Origin: Pseudeuparius sepicola
Lineage: Eukaryota > Arthropoda > Insecta > Coleoptera > Anthribidae
Length of the DNA stretch: 64,000 nt
Direction: 5' to 3'
NCBI GenBank assembly: GCA_963920635.1
Contig: OY987299.1
Coordinates: forward strand, 130,321,373-130,385,372
Shown: in pieces, positions 34,101 through 46,141 of the stretch
Layout: each line of letters opens with the position of its first letter
Position numbering within the stretch: the first letter of the stretch is position 1
The notes under the pieces: generated by a model
Databases searched by the model: none
The model's input: only the letters and a program-made list of their open reading frames with translations
What the model was told of the DNA's origin: nothing
Made by a program: the position numbers and the translations under genes

Positions 34101-36889
34101 TGCTCGGAATCACGATCACGATACACCCAGTATATCATGCTTCGTGTAGAGATTAGCTGCCTTCTTAGTATAGTAAAACTAACACAAAATTAGGCCAAAC
34201 CCAAACATCCAAAAAGAAAAGTCCTTTCTAGCGCGAAATAGTTCCATACCCTCCTAAGAGTTGGTACTAAAAAGTTACACCACCACCAGCGTCGGGTTTC
34301 GGGGGGAGGGGGTGAAAAGGGCAGGAAATTCTTATTTTTCACAGTTTTGCGAGAATATCTAGTAAACTATGAGGTTTAGCGCAAACGTCATCCTATACGC
34401 AAATGATATACATTAAATTCCGAACAAGAATTGTTATATACAGAATTATGATAAAGTGAACGGTTTCCATGATATGGAGGGGTAAAAATTTATTTGTTTT
34501 TATTTCACGTAGTTTTTGTTGAAAAAGCTTAAAATGATTACAGTATAAATTAATAATTATCTAAGCGCGAAATCAAAAATGGAGTACCAAATAGGCCGCA
34601 ACCAAAAATGTTAAGTTACTTATACACACATACACATACCTATGTGTGCAAAAGTATTTGCGCACAGACACAACCTTCTCAAACTTACAAGCCCTGTGCA
34701 AACATGTGGCAACGCCGCAGCGGGACGTTTCAACGGCTCTGTGCAGTATAGAGCAGTCTGCATCTTGTCTTTTCTAATAAATGTTCAACCCTCTTTTTAT
34801 TTATAATTAGATACATTTGTGAACTTTGTTTCAATATTTGGGTACCTAAGTGAGTAGGTACGTTTGTTTAACAGGCAATAAAAGTGGTATAACAAGTAAC
34901 AAAGTATACACAGAAGTAAGTATTTATAATAAGTACGATTATTGGTGTGGATAGGTACATTTTCGACAAATAATATGGTAAATTTGGTACATTTTTTTGT
35001 AAGTCGCATTTTTGTGAGAATGTTTCGCAAAATGCGCCATCAGGCAAATGATGATTACCTATCTTCCCTTATGGTTAAATTTTCATAAAATACAAGGTGA
35101 AGGAGAGTAATCTCTTCTGATTGAAATGGCTGTTAGGGTCAATTTTATAATACATTCAACTAAATTATCTTTTAATTTTAACATTATGTAAAGAAACTTT
35201 TGCAACAATGGTTGGATTGCTAGAAAGCTCCTTTAATTTTAAAGGGTACTTTAGTTTGCCTATGCAATTGGCTCTTAATCATTTTATTCCTTAATTTTCG
35301 TCCTTTGGAATGCCCAAACCGAATAGCAGTTGACCGCTTGTCAAGCAAAGAAAACCCAGCTACTTCAAGTTATTATTACGATTTCACTTATAGCCAGGTA
35401 TATAACTAAGTTCTAGCTTCCCTCGACGGTTCTAGGCATCTTGAGGCTTGAAATTGTAAAGGAACGATTCTTCACTCCGAACTTTTAGAGAAATGTTTCT
35501 TTTTTCACAAACAAAACAAATTTATAACAAAGCTGTCGCCAGCACTTCGGGCTGTCTGTTTCCACCCAGAGACACACTGCCTCGTCGTAGCAATCTGGCG
35601 ACGATAGCACTACCCGCACTACACAAATTAATTCTGGTAAATTTCTTGTAAAACCAACTGACATGGAGTGACAGGCCACGCCGCGCAGACCCGCAAGCCA
35701 TGTTGCCAGCTTTCTCAACTTCAGGGCTTTCCTAGAGACGGCTGTGGCACAGTCAGAAGTGTGCAACCAGATATATTTGGCGCTTGTCATGCCGTTATTA
35801 GTTTAGTTGTCAAAACATAGGTCAAAAGACGAACATTTCCTTTCTCTGGGAAATCCTCGCAAACGTGTGTATTCAAAACAAAGACCCAATTTGCATTCCT
35901 TTTCAGGTGCACATGCAAGTACCCGTCTGTCGATTTTCTAGACGGTTGGGCCATCTGCACTATCTTGCTAATTTAACACTGAAAGGTCTGACAAATGCCA
36001 AGACATTGTGCTCCACGGCACATGCAAACATTTCACAATTCATTTAAATTTATAACAAAGGCGCACACAGTACTATTTTCGCATTTAAATGCATGCGATT
36101 TGACCGATTAGATTCCTACTGACGCGTACAGTTCCTAAAAAAGTGCAATTTTACCTAATATGTAGTGGATATTATGAGAAATGAACAGAAAAATTAAACA
36201 TATCCTTTCTAGGCCAGTACCTTTTTTGTAAAATAAAAATAAACAATATTTTCTGTTAAAAAAGGGAGAAGTGCAGGTACTTACAATTGATAGATGTTTC
36301 TATAGACGATCAATTTATGAAGTATTAGCGAAAAAAAAACATGAAATTTGTGCATTTCTCAGAAGTCTAACTTTAATTATCTACCAGATTGTTTTCCTTT
36401 GATAACCTCGAACTGCAAAGCTTTCTTCAAAACTAAACTGTGCTTAATAATGTCGAAATGCCTCTACAATCCCACTAACAATTTGCATTATTAACAGCTT
36501 ATCAAAAAACCACTTAAACAGTTACCCAATGCATTTGCCTGCAATTAGTAGAGGAGGTCTGCCCAGATAATGCCGGGTTTTTATTTGAGCGAGATAACAT
36601 TGTGTTTCTAGGTTAAAAGATAATAGTTCCGAGCGCAAAAAATACACGCCGACAAGTGTCCGGGATATAAATAAAGAAAAGAATAATAAACTGTGGCAAA
36701 ATAATAAATCAAGCACCCAATAAAACAGTCCGCGCTCGAGGTTGAAATAAATAAATATCTTTGAACTTTTTTAATTGAGTGAGCAGCACGTACGATTTAT
36801 TTCCTGCGCCTTTTAAAGTGTGTCAAAAAGTCTCAATTAAGCCATGGAATGATAAAAGGATCTGGTGAGTTTTAGGAGCCTACAAAATA
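34101..36889. other. No gene recognised
   Basis: Mostly AT-rich. A 101-codon minus-strand frame at 35485-35790 is less AT-rich than its surroundings but resembles nothing I know; it could be a decayed exon. A CACATACCTATGTGTG palindrome lies near 34630. Confidence 0.35.
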
Positions 36890-38347
36890 AACTCCTGGAC
36901 AAAATTAACGCAACATCATAAATGTGCCACTTATTTGATGCTATTTTTTTTCCGTTTATGATCCGATTTGAACGATTTTTTTTCATTGTAGGTTGGTTCC
37001 TTGATAATGTCATAGTTTTCGCTGTTTATGATAAAAAGTTCATTTTCGATTTATACCGGGTGTAATAAAAATGTTATGTTTTTTTCCGAAAATTTGTATC
37101 ACCCTGTGGAGTATGCTAGCAACCGGAACATATAGCAGTTGACAGTAGACGGTAGGTCCATCTTTCTTCAACATTTTGTTTTTTGGTTTACTTCATTATC
37201 TCTGTTATTAAAGGAGATACACTGTTTTATAGCGTAACATGTTTTTATAGACTTTATTATTCAACACAGTCATTGTTAAATGTTTTCAAGTAGGCTATGG
37301 AACTTTTCTGACATTTCAAGCGATGTGTCAACAGATGTTGTGTTTTAAAGTTACAAAGGTCGAATAAAATTCGCCATACCGATAAATACTGTTCGGAAAC
37401 TGCTTATTAAACGTTGCCCGACGAGTATTTTAAACTTGAAAAATGAATCGACCAAAAAATTTATCGGCAGAAGAAGCAGTAAGAGCTTTAACTTTGGTGG
37501 ATGAAGGCTATTCGATGTGTCATGTTGCTAGTGTGATAGAAAGACATCGTTCGACTATAAGTCGTATTGTTGAATGATTTAACGAGACAGGATCTTACTC
37601 TCGAAGGTCAGGCCAAGGGCGAAAACGAAGTACCGACCCAAGGGATGAGCGTTTTATTAGGCAAACTGCTCTAAGAAACAGGAATATCACTAGTACTAGG
37701 CTAAAAAGTGAGCTTAGAACTGCTCGCCATCATACAATATCGTCTCGAACAATCAGAAGACGTTTAAATGAGGCTGGTTTAAACGACAGAATAGTCGGGC
37801 AACTGGGCATATGAAACGAACGTTTAATAAGCAGTTTACGAACAGTTTTTATCGGTATGGCGAATTTTATTTGACCTTTGTAACTTTAAAACACAACATC
37901 TGTTGACACATCGCTTGAAATGTCAGAGAAGTTCCATACCCTACTTGAAAACATTTAACAATGACTGTGTTGAATAATAAAGTCTATAAAAACATGTTAC
38001 GCTATAAAACAGTGTATCTCCTTTAATAACAGAGATAATGAAGTAAACCAAAAAAGAAAATGTTGAAGAAAGATGGGCCTACCGTCTAATGTCAACTGCT
38101 ATATGTTTCGGTTGCTAGTATACTCCACAGGGTGATACGAATTTTCGGAAAAAAACATAACATTTTTATTACACCCGGTATAAATCGAAAATGAACTTTA
38201 TATCATAAACAGCGAAAACTATGACATTGTCAAGGAACCAACCCACAATGCAAAAAAAATCATTCAAATCGGATCATAAATTCAGAAAAAAAATAGCATC
38301 AAATAAGTGGCACATTTATGATGTTGCGTTAATTTTGTCCAGGAGTT
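36890..38347 (+). mobile_element. Tc1-like element with ~540-bp inverted repeats (1458 bp)
   Basis: Begins AACTCCTGGACAAAATTAAC and ends with its complement CCAGGAGTT. TA flanks both sides (36888-36889, 38348-38349), the target duplication of Tc1/mariner elements. Arms 36890-37430 and 37811-38347 are nearly identical in inverted orientation. They frame a transposase remnant that stops before the catalytic domain, so the element is a deletion derivative that needs an enzyme from elsewhere. Confidence 0.9.
37443..37814 (+). pseudogene. Tc1-like transposase N-terminal (DNA-binding) domain, truncated
   Basis: ATG at 37443 opens MNRPKNLSAEEAVRALTLVD, then an HTH typical of Tc1-type proteins (VIERHRSTISRIVE). 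A TGA interrupts at codon 45 (37575-37577), where FNETGSYSRRSGQGRKR resumes in the same frame. The GRKR-like basic hinge and a second HTH (TISSRTIRRRLNEAGL) follow. The frame ends at TGA 37812-37814, inside the right inverted repeat. The DDE/D catalytic domain (about 200 residues in complete enzymes) is wholly missing. The 123-codon product would at most bind DNA. Very likely dead. Confidence 0.85.
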
Positions 38348-38636
38348 TAGCTTTGATATCTGTATTTTAGCTACTGATTGTTTTAACTTATAGGTACTAT
38401 ATCTTTGATTGTACTAGATTGTTGCCCGAGCATAAGCATTTTGGTACACAGACGAAATTCTATCAATTATTGCACCTGTTCAATTTATTGTTGTGTATTT
38501 TCACCTGATTTAGAATCTATAATTTTGAAAATAATAAGTACTATAGCGTGATAAAAAAAATTGTGAAACAAAGTGCGTGGTTTTCTCTAAAAATGCTCAT
38601 ATTATGTATTATAAAGACATACGTGGATACAGTGCA
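38348..38636. other. No feature recognised
   Basis: AT-rich sequence between the Tc1-like element and a small MITE. Confidence 0.4.
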
Positions 38637-38834
38637 CAGGGTGGTTCAAACTTGACATTTTTTCCTATTTCCCCAAGAGACAAAGAAAAATTATTGTAGC
38701 TTAGATGTGTAGCGATCGATTTTTGAGCAAAAGATAATTTATTGGCGTTTTTTTAATGAATATAAAATTATCTCTCTGACGATATTGTATAGTATTATAT
38801 TTTCACCAATTTGTGCCGAATTCGAACCACCCTG
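38637..38834. mobile_element. 198-bp MITE with CAGGGTGGTTC ends
   Basis: CAGGGTGGTTCAAACTTGAC at the left and GAATTCGAACCACCCTG at the right are inverted termini. The interior is AT-rich and non-coding. No clear TSD. Confidence 0.7.
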
Positions 38835-39003
38835 TTTAATAATTAATCCACTTTTATTTTGTGGTCGAATGCCAGTAAAAAATAACACCATTATTTTAAA
38901 CTTTGCCAAGTAACCAAATAAATCTTTTAGCAGGAATTTGGAAATAATTAATGTAAAAAGAAAAGAAAAAGGAAGAGGTATAGACGCCATAATGTTGACT
39001 TAC

Positions 39004-39078
39004 CATTTCCGCCATATTACGAGCTTCCTCGATAGCCTTTGCTTGTCTTTCAGAGACATGATGTCTTAAAATAAAATC
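39004..39078 (-). CDS. Probable internal exon of an unidentified host gene (25 codons)
   Basis: On the minus strand a pyrimidine-rich tract ends TTTTCTTTGTAG at 39079. Seventy-five bases follow, open in phase 0, and then GTAAGT at 39003-38998. The peptide begins DFILRHHVSERQ and ends EARNMAEM. It is hydrophilic, probably helical, and encoded with higher GC than the surrounding AT-rich DNA. Strong acceptor, consensus donor and codon-like composition in exact register make a chance arrangement unlikely. I do not recognise the protein. No second exon was found in the window, so introns on both sides would be very long. Alternatives: a conserved cassette exon or an exon-like relic. Confidence 0.6.
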
Positions 39079-39764
39079 CTACAAAGAAAAGCACATGAAA
39101 GAGTTAATTTTGATGCCGCGGTCCGCACATGTTTGGCAGGAGGAATTATATTAAACAAATTTCAAAAAAGTATTTTTGTAACCAAAGTGGATATACAGGG
39201 TGAATCAAATAAGACGTAAATTTACAGATTTTAAACTGTGTTCAGACATTTTGCTACTTTTTGTGATCACATATTATAAAATAGTAAGTGTACTGGGTTT
39301 TTAATGTATTTGGGCAATTTAATTTAATTAAGTTTAAAGTAATTATTGCACATAACAGTTTTTAATAAATCGAAAATATTGGTGATACAGAAAATGTTAA
39401 TAAATTTAAATGTTTAAAAATGTTCATAATTTTCACAATAGGCATAACAAATAAAATATATGAAGCTTAAAATAATATAATTCCGAGATTGGAAGAGGAA
39501 GATTGGTATTTTATTTTTGTCACTGGTAACGCAAAAACGAGCAACAACGAGCAGTATTATTTTGATAATATAAAAAATCTGCTATCAATTAAAAAAAGTG
39601 AGAAAAAGAAAAAATTAGATTTTTTAAATAAAGATGGCAACACTTTGTAATATTACTTATTTATCGTTTTTAAAATACATTACATAAATTTAAAATGTAG
39701 TTATTTATTTAACTTGAACTTGTGGATCTCGAGATAGAGACGATCGATGCATTATCAAAAAATG
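39079..39764. other. Intron-like AT-rich DNA with one solo ACAGGGTG end
   Basis: ATACAGGGTGAATCAAATAAG near 39194 is a solo transposon terminus. Nothing else recognised. Confidence 0.4.
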
Positions 39765-40205
39765 CTTGTTTTTGAGATTTTTCTGAAAATTTTGACTTTT
39801 CTTCCGAACTTTAAAATTCAGACCTTTTTCTCGGAATTTTAAAATTCTTACTTACAAAATTTTGACTTTTTTCTGTGAATTTTAAAATTCAGACTTTTTT
39901 CTCAAAATTTTTATTTTTTTCACCGAATTTTAAAATTCAAAATTTTTCTCACAGAATTTAAAAATTCAGACTTTTTCTCGTAGTTTTAAAATTCCTACTT
40001 TTTCATTTTGACTTTAATTTCAAAATTTGGAGTTTTTTCTCAATATTTTGACATTTTTCACTGAGTTTTAAAATTCAGACTTTTGTCTCAAAATTTTGAC
40101 TTTATTCTGAAAAGTTTTCTCCGAATTTTAAAATTCGCCTTCTCTGAATTTTAAAAATCAAATTTTTTCTCGTACTTTTATAATTCTTACTTTTTCCTCA
40201 ACATT
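39765..40205. repeat. Degenerate minisatellite with palindromic core GAATTTTAAAATTC
   Basis: About a dozen units of roughly 30-35 bp alternate the 14-bp perfect palindrome GAATTTTAAAATTC (or near variants) with AGACTTTTTTCTC-like spacers and AAAATTTTGAC blocks. The strand is strongly pyrimidine-biased between the cores. It lies about 0.7 kb from the predicted exon, upstream in the minus-strand sense. Confidence 0.85.
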
Positions 40206-40280
40206 TTGAGATCAAAACGGCGGGGGCGGGGCCTAGGAGGAAAGTGGAGAGGGTCTGCCAACCGTCCCCATACCTACTAA

Positions 40281-40396
40281 AGTGTGAATTTACAGATAAA
40301 GTGTAAATTTACAGATAAAGTGTACATTTACAGATAAAGCGTAAATTTACAGATGAAGTGTAAATTTACAGATAAAGTGTAAATTATAGATAAAAA
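40281..40396. repeat. 19-bp minisatellite, about 6 units
   Basis: Unit GATAAAGTGTAAATTTACA with single-base variants, ending in a broken unit. Each unit contains the hairpin-forming TGTAAATTTACA. Confidence 0.9.
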
Positions 40397-41219
40397 AATT
40401 TACCTGCGCGATGGCAGCCCAGCGCCGTCGTATATTATCAAGAGATCCTCAAATTAAAGTTAAATAAATTTAATACCTATAAAATTTTATATCAACATAT
40501 TTCAGTAAAAGGTGTCAAAGTGTATGTAGTTTTATATCGCTTTAACCGCAATGACGAGTAAATTTCGAAAATGTAAATATATACAGGGTGTAACAGAAAT
40601 TATAGTCAATATTTCTAGAATAAAAATAATTACTTCTCTTCATATATTTTTTCCAGGCAGGCTACTATAGAGAATATTGATTTTTTTCAAAAAAATGCAC
40701 TTTTTATAACTGTGGCAAAACCCATGGACGTACTATGGGCGTTCGCAGTTAGCGAAAAAGTAAATATTATGAATTTTTTGTTTGTTTGTTTTTTGGGAAA
40801 TTTCAATTCTCTGTATCAGAAAAACCATAGCCCGACCATAATTTCTACTATCAATTTTGCATTTTTTCTAGCTCCCAAAAAATCCTGTAAGGGTACTTCA
40901 AAATATACCAAAATACAACAAAATACATTGAACGTTTGAGTGAATTGATGGGAATGTATACCAACACTGTCAGGAATACACATGGTACTAAATTAAAGTC
41001 TTTTGTTTCAACTGTGTACCTATTCCAAACCTGAACGTGATCCTTGCCTTAAAATCTCAAAATATCAACGCGACATGACTCATATCCTTCAACATAAAAC
41101 TAATATTGTTGCACGCAGGTTTGGCAATATCCTGTCCTTAATTCCCGTCGAAAGACACTCTCCATGCGTTTTTTTTTTCAGATACCGCCTCGGTTCACAC
41201 ACTGATTAAACATAGAAAG
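40397..41219. other. No gene; solo ACAGGGTGTAAC end at about 40584
   Basis: TATACAGGGTGTAACAG at 40581 and AAACACCCTGTA ending at about 42781 could be the two ends of one 2.2-kb element containing FB7. GGGCGTTCGCAGTTAG near 40737 and GGTGTTCGCAGTTAAG near 42751 read in the same direction, so this is not a simple inverted pair. Confidence 0.35.
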
Positions 41220-41430
41220 GAACAGGTTATCACCGTGTCGCAAGCCGTGGAACGTTGCGCTTTTTCAAACAGGAAGCCGTGGCAATTTCTGGCGCTCCGG
41301 TTTCTCTAATCAAATGCACTTATAGTAATTAACATCCATACGGCCGGTCGATGTTGTAGGATCGGCTCGAAACGCCGATGCTATTAATATAGACCGCAAT
41401 TAATTATTTTGAATTTTTAATATTAGCGTG
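41220..41430. other. GC-richer single-copy island 7
   Basis: CATACGGCCGGTCGATG, GGATCGGCTCGAAACGCC and GACCGCAATTAATTATTTT with TAATTA at 41401-41406. Non-coding; candidate regulatory island. Confidence 0.35.
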
Positions 41431-41636
41431 TCGGCGACAAGTCGGAATAAATTCTGAAAAAATTTGACAAATTTTGCCAAAAAACATACTGTCGACTGTT
41501 TCAATAGTTATTTAACGGGCAAGTGTATCAACAAAAGCAGAATATTAAATATTATATTCTGTATATTATTATAATGCTAAATGTAGACATTATTAACAGC
41601 TTTTTACAAACACATTTTAATTTCTCAGTTTCAGAA

Positions 41637-42678
41637 TTTGGTGCAAAATTTCAGGTCTTAATGTCAATTTTCAAGGCCTACTAAAAAAATTTTTTCTAGT
41701 AAAAAATGACGAAAACCATTTAGCGATTTGTTTATTTAAAATCTGACACCACAGCGTTAATCAGAACAACCTAAAACCCCCGTATACAAATTTGAACAAA
41801 AAATATACAGGGAGTTCCATTCTGCAGGGTGTGAAAGTTGAGCAAAATAGGAATTTTAAACTCATCTGGCGAGTCAAGTGTGCGATGGAATTACTTCGAA
41901 ACAGTTGGATGATGAACAGGACCACTCACAGTGTCGATGTGCAAAGATCCAATAAAAAATATACAAGGTGTTCTTCTCTGTAGCAACTCGAAATGCTGAT
42001 TTTTTTAAACTTTATACAGTTCAAAAAAATCGAGTAGTATATCAAAACCACCCCAGACATTACAAACGAACTAAGTCTGAAAAATACAGAAGCCTGCCAG
42101 TCACTAAGTCCATAGAAGTTAAGATGGCTGGTGTGCCACAACAGGAAACGCACAGAAAATGTATCATCTTAGACAGTGACTTTATTGATAAGGGTCCAAC
42201 AATTTGAATTGTTTTTATTTGTTGGTTGGATGAAACAAACTGCTTTTGTATTTATTAATATTTATTCAATGATTCCAGAGCACTCCTGACCAATATAAAG
42301 TTTTATAAAAATTCAGCATTTTGACATCGCGCAGAGAAAAAGACCCTGTACATTTATGTATTGAATCTTTGCACACCAACACTTTGATTAGTCCTGTTGA
42401 TCATTCATCTGTTTTGACGGGATTCCATGGCACACTTGACTCTCTAGATGCCTTTAAAATTCCTATTTTGCTCAATTTTGATACCCTGCAGAATGGAACT
42501 CCCTGTATATTTTTTGTTCAAATTTGGTATACGGGGGTTTTAAGTTGTTCTGATTAACGCTGTGGTGTCAGATTTTAAATAAAATAATCGCTAAATGGTT
42601 TTCGTCATTTTTTACTAGAAAAAAAAAATTGTAGCAGGCCTTGAAAATTGACATTAAGACCTGAAATTTTGCACCAGC
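41637..42678. mobile_element. Foldback element FB7, arms about 360 bp
   Basis: Left arm from AATTTGGTGCAAAATTTCAG and right arm to CTGAAATTTTGCACC are imperfect reverse complements. Both contain GGAGTTCCATTCTGCAG and the GTATAC/CCCCCGTATAC block seen in FB5. The loop near 42000-42300 has no recognised coding content. The frames at 41792-41983 and 42321-42557 are mirror readings of the arms. Confidence 0.8.
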
Positions 42679-43779
42679 GCAGAGTTTTTTGTGGCCTATT
42701 TTTAGAAAAAAACGCGGCTAAAATCGGACGGAGAATACAAATTTTACGGGGGTGTTCGCAGTTAAGATGAAACACCCTGTATATTCTGTAAGTTGTAAAG
42801 AAAAAGGCAAATATACATAATGAGAGTAGAACAATTATTGCTTATTAGTCCATGTGTAATTTATTTCTTGTAGGTATTAATAACAAATTTTCAATTTCCT
42901 TTAAGATCATATTTATTACTGTACTTTCCAAGGCAATGAATATTTTAAACATTATCTTCAAAATGACAAAATTAATAGTCTAGGGTCCATGTGTCGACAA
43001 TCTTTTCACCCACCACCTGTGAACAGTAATTTTATTGAGCCAAAAACATTATGGTGGCAATGGACTCATCTTATGAGACAGCCACGCATTTAGCAAAAAA
43101 TGTTTATTTTTTAAATGGAGAATTTTAAGTTGAAATTGAAGTTTTAGCTGATATTGTCAGAAACATTGAATACAGTGGTTTGCAGATGCGTCTTCAAGCA
43201 TTCAGTTGCTTCTGGGGTACTCCTAGTTTGGAGTATAGTTAGGGTGAGGATTCTTATTATTATTATAAATTATAATATGTCGTCAACATAAACAAAATTT
43301 TGTTAATTTAACATTCATAATTAATTAACCCAATTTTACTCGTTTTAGGTTATGTTTCTATTGTAATTATATTTTCATTTTTGAAGAGGCACTTAACCAT
43401 TAGAAAATTCCATATTCGCATATTGCCACTGGTTATATTAGAAAAAAATATGTGACCAAATTCTTCTCAGCAGAGATCGAATAAAATTTGTGTACCCGCT
43501 TCTGAAATTATATAAATTCTGTGCGAATAGCGTGTGAGCCTTATTAAAAACGATGACTCAACGACTTATTCGAGATACGCACGAGTTCGTAGGTATGCAA
43601 TCTTAAATCTCAAACGCGGAGACATAATTTTTGGGCAACAAACTATTTGGACTTCAAAAGCAGAGGCGGTTCTGGCTTACTCATGTAAAATGTTGCGGGT
43701 ATAAATGAAGTTTATTAGTGCTGAGAATTAACTCAACAAGTTTGGGAAAATTATCATCTAGGCATTGAGGAACTTTAAC
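42679..43779. other. No gene recognised
   Basis: Begins with a CG-containing tail and a CACCCTGTA end (about 42773-42781), then AT-rich unique sequence. Confidence 0.4.
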
Positions 43780-44303
43780 CTGGACCCTACCTTAAAGACC
43801 TGTGCATAGCGCTGTTTCAAGCTATCGCCACTGGCGCCATACGACGAAAAAAATCGACAGGTGGTTTAATGTTAAAAACGCCATTGTTGCAGCATCTGTT
43901 ATAAAATAAAAACATGCAAATGTGTCTGTTATGCCCCTTTAAAATGACAAGTTTACATGGCATATTTCCATACATTTTCTTAAGATCAGCGAGTCTAAAA
44001 AGCAAGCAAGAGTATTCGGGTACCTTTTGGTTTGAAATGAACTCCATGGCAAGTTGTAGTATAAAGTAAGCATGGGACTTATTCTATTTTCAGTTTCTAC
44101 AGTGGACCATTGGTTCGCTTTGGGGGTATAAATAAAATTTTATATTCTAATTCATGCATACGTTACAAAATATAATATCTAGAAGTCAGACTTCTTCAAC
44201 TGGTTGAACAGCTCATCCTGTAATTCCAAAATAGTGTTTATTCTTCTACAAATCCATTAATCGTCTGTGCACGCGACTTTGTCTTTAATAAGTGTTGGTC
44301 CAT
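43780..44303 (-). mobile_element. Family F, copy B (524 bp, internally deleted)
   Basis: Starts CTGGACCCTACCTTAAAGAC and ends AGTGTTGGTCCAT. The left two thirds match F copy A; about 300 bp before the right end are missing. Flanks CTTTAAC (43773-43779) and CTTTAAG (44304-44310) agree at 6 of 7, as in the other F copies. Confidence 0.8.
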
Positions 44304-44510
44304 CTTTAAGTATTCTTATCTCGATCTCTAACAGCACTACTAACAAAAATTGCAAAAAGCAAAGTACTTATGGCCCAATTTGGGAGTTTAACATTTAGAT
44401 TATCCGAAATATGTAAACTGTTCGATCAGCAACCTTAGTTTTGACAAGCTAATATGCTAAGCTAAACTAAAGATACATTGTTCATATAGTAGGTTTTATA
44501 AAGTTTTAAT

Positions 44511-45044
44511 GAAATAGTATATTTCATTATGAGTCCGGAAAAATCTATTTCTGGACGTGTAATGAACGATATTTTTTTATTATACCTACTTCTCCGAAAA
44601 CGGAAACTTAAAACATTTTATCGGCATATTATAATAAATTTACTTGACAAAAAATAAACAATGCAGACAATATAGTGTTTGGTATGTATGATGCGTTTCC
44701 ATGGTTACTCTCAAATTATTTCAAGGGTGCTTTGTTGTAAATTAGTTATTGTCAGATAAGGTGAATAAAACGTCAAAAATATTACAGAAATGTATGTAAA
44801 TATTGAAACACTTACGAATTAAAATACAAAATAGGTATATGTTAAATATCAGAGAGCATATAGAGTTTCTTAAATTTAGTTTACTTTGCTGTATACTTCT
44901 ATTTTAAAGCCATATATTCGGTATTTTTATTCAGCGCACGGAAAGTTTTTCCATGCGCAGTTTCCGTGCGCTAGCCCGAAAAACCCAATCTTTCATTATT
45001 GCTAAAACAGATGAAAATAAGGTGTTTTCAAAGAAGTATAATAA
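44511..45044. mobile_element. MITE family M, copy 2
   Basis: Nearly identical to 27388-27950 apart from small indels. It lacks the 30-odd bases containing CCGTGCGCGCGTGAC, but otherwise shares the same outer block (ATTTCTGGACGTGTAATG) and TIR AAGAAGTATAATAA at the right. A GTTTCCGTGCGC/GCGCACGGAAAG hairpin near 44935-44970 is retained. Confidence 0.75.
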
Positions 45045-46141
45045 AAATAACATTATTTATATAAATATACAAAATTAACATACATACGCTACCGCGGTCG
45101 CTGTAGATTTGTGAAGTCAATTTGAAATAAAAAAAAAACGATTGGCCCATCCCATCAGCAACTTTCCTACTATAGATGCAAATGAAAATCTTCATTATAA
45201 AAATAATTATTCGCAGTAATGGCTTAATTTATTATTTACATAATTATAATTTCTTGCGGCGCTCGCTTCTAGATACTACGGAAAGTAATAAATTCGAGTT
45301 TTATCTGTCTCCGGTCAGGATTTATTACAAATTTAAAATAATTTCCATTCGAAACGAAAATACTTGAACGCACGGCTGCGTGCGGTATATCAGGCGTCAA
45401 GGTGTGATTGAAAATTAATTTCAAACAAAAAGAAAGCTCGCCACGCCCATTCTAGAACGTACCTAAACAAAGATCTAGAGGGCGTTGACTGGTGGCATTG
45501 CAGAAACATGCAACTGATGTTTGTACTCGGGAGAATATATTATTCTGTTAATACGGTAAAAAGTGCCAGTCGGCGCCAAAAAAACATATTTCCATTATGT
45601 GTACCTAATGCAAATGTTCAAGGAAGCAATTCCGTGTCTCTTAACTGTTATCTCGACGGCACAAATTAGATGCCGTACAATTAACTGCGATGTGCCAGGA
45701 AGAGTGTCTCAGGTCTAATTGGGTCGATGTCCTTTGCTTAAAAATTTAATCGCTGGTAAGTTAATGAAGCGAGATAAGGTGCGGTCAAATATAGAACATC
45801 ATCGAGAAATAACTGCAGTGGCATTAACAAAGCTAGACGTGGATGAGTATATTATAAAACAGTTAGGGACTTTAATTACCATTGAATTTGTTACTGATAG
45901 AGTTAAGTGGACGAAAAAAAAGACATCATTTAATATACAGGGTATATTGATTCATGCATTTTAATATCTGGTCAAGCAATGCAAGTTGGAGGTGCCACTT
46001 TCTCATTAGCATCCTCTGTATCCCAATTTGATATTTTATAATTAAGTTACGAATGACTAATAAGAGCGTAGTTGGTCACTGATGACGAGCAGATCACGCT
46101 ATGGCCAGTTTTGTTCTCTACTGACTCTTATTTAACGCAAA
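45045..46141. other. No gene recognised; solo ACAGGGTATATTG end at about 45938
   Basis: An 81-codon plus-strand frame at 45719-45964 shows no known motif and runs into the solo transposon end, so it is not called. Confidence 0.35.
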
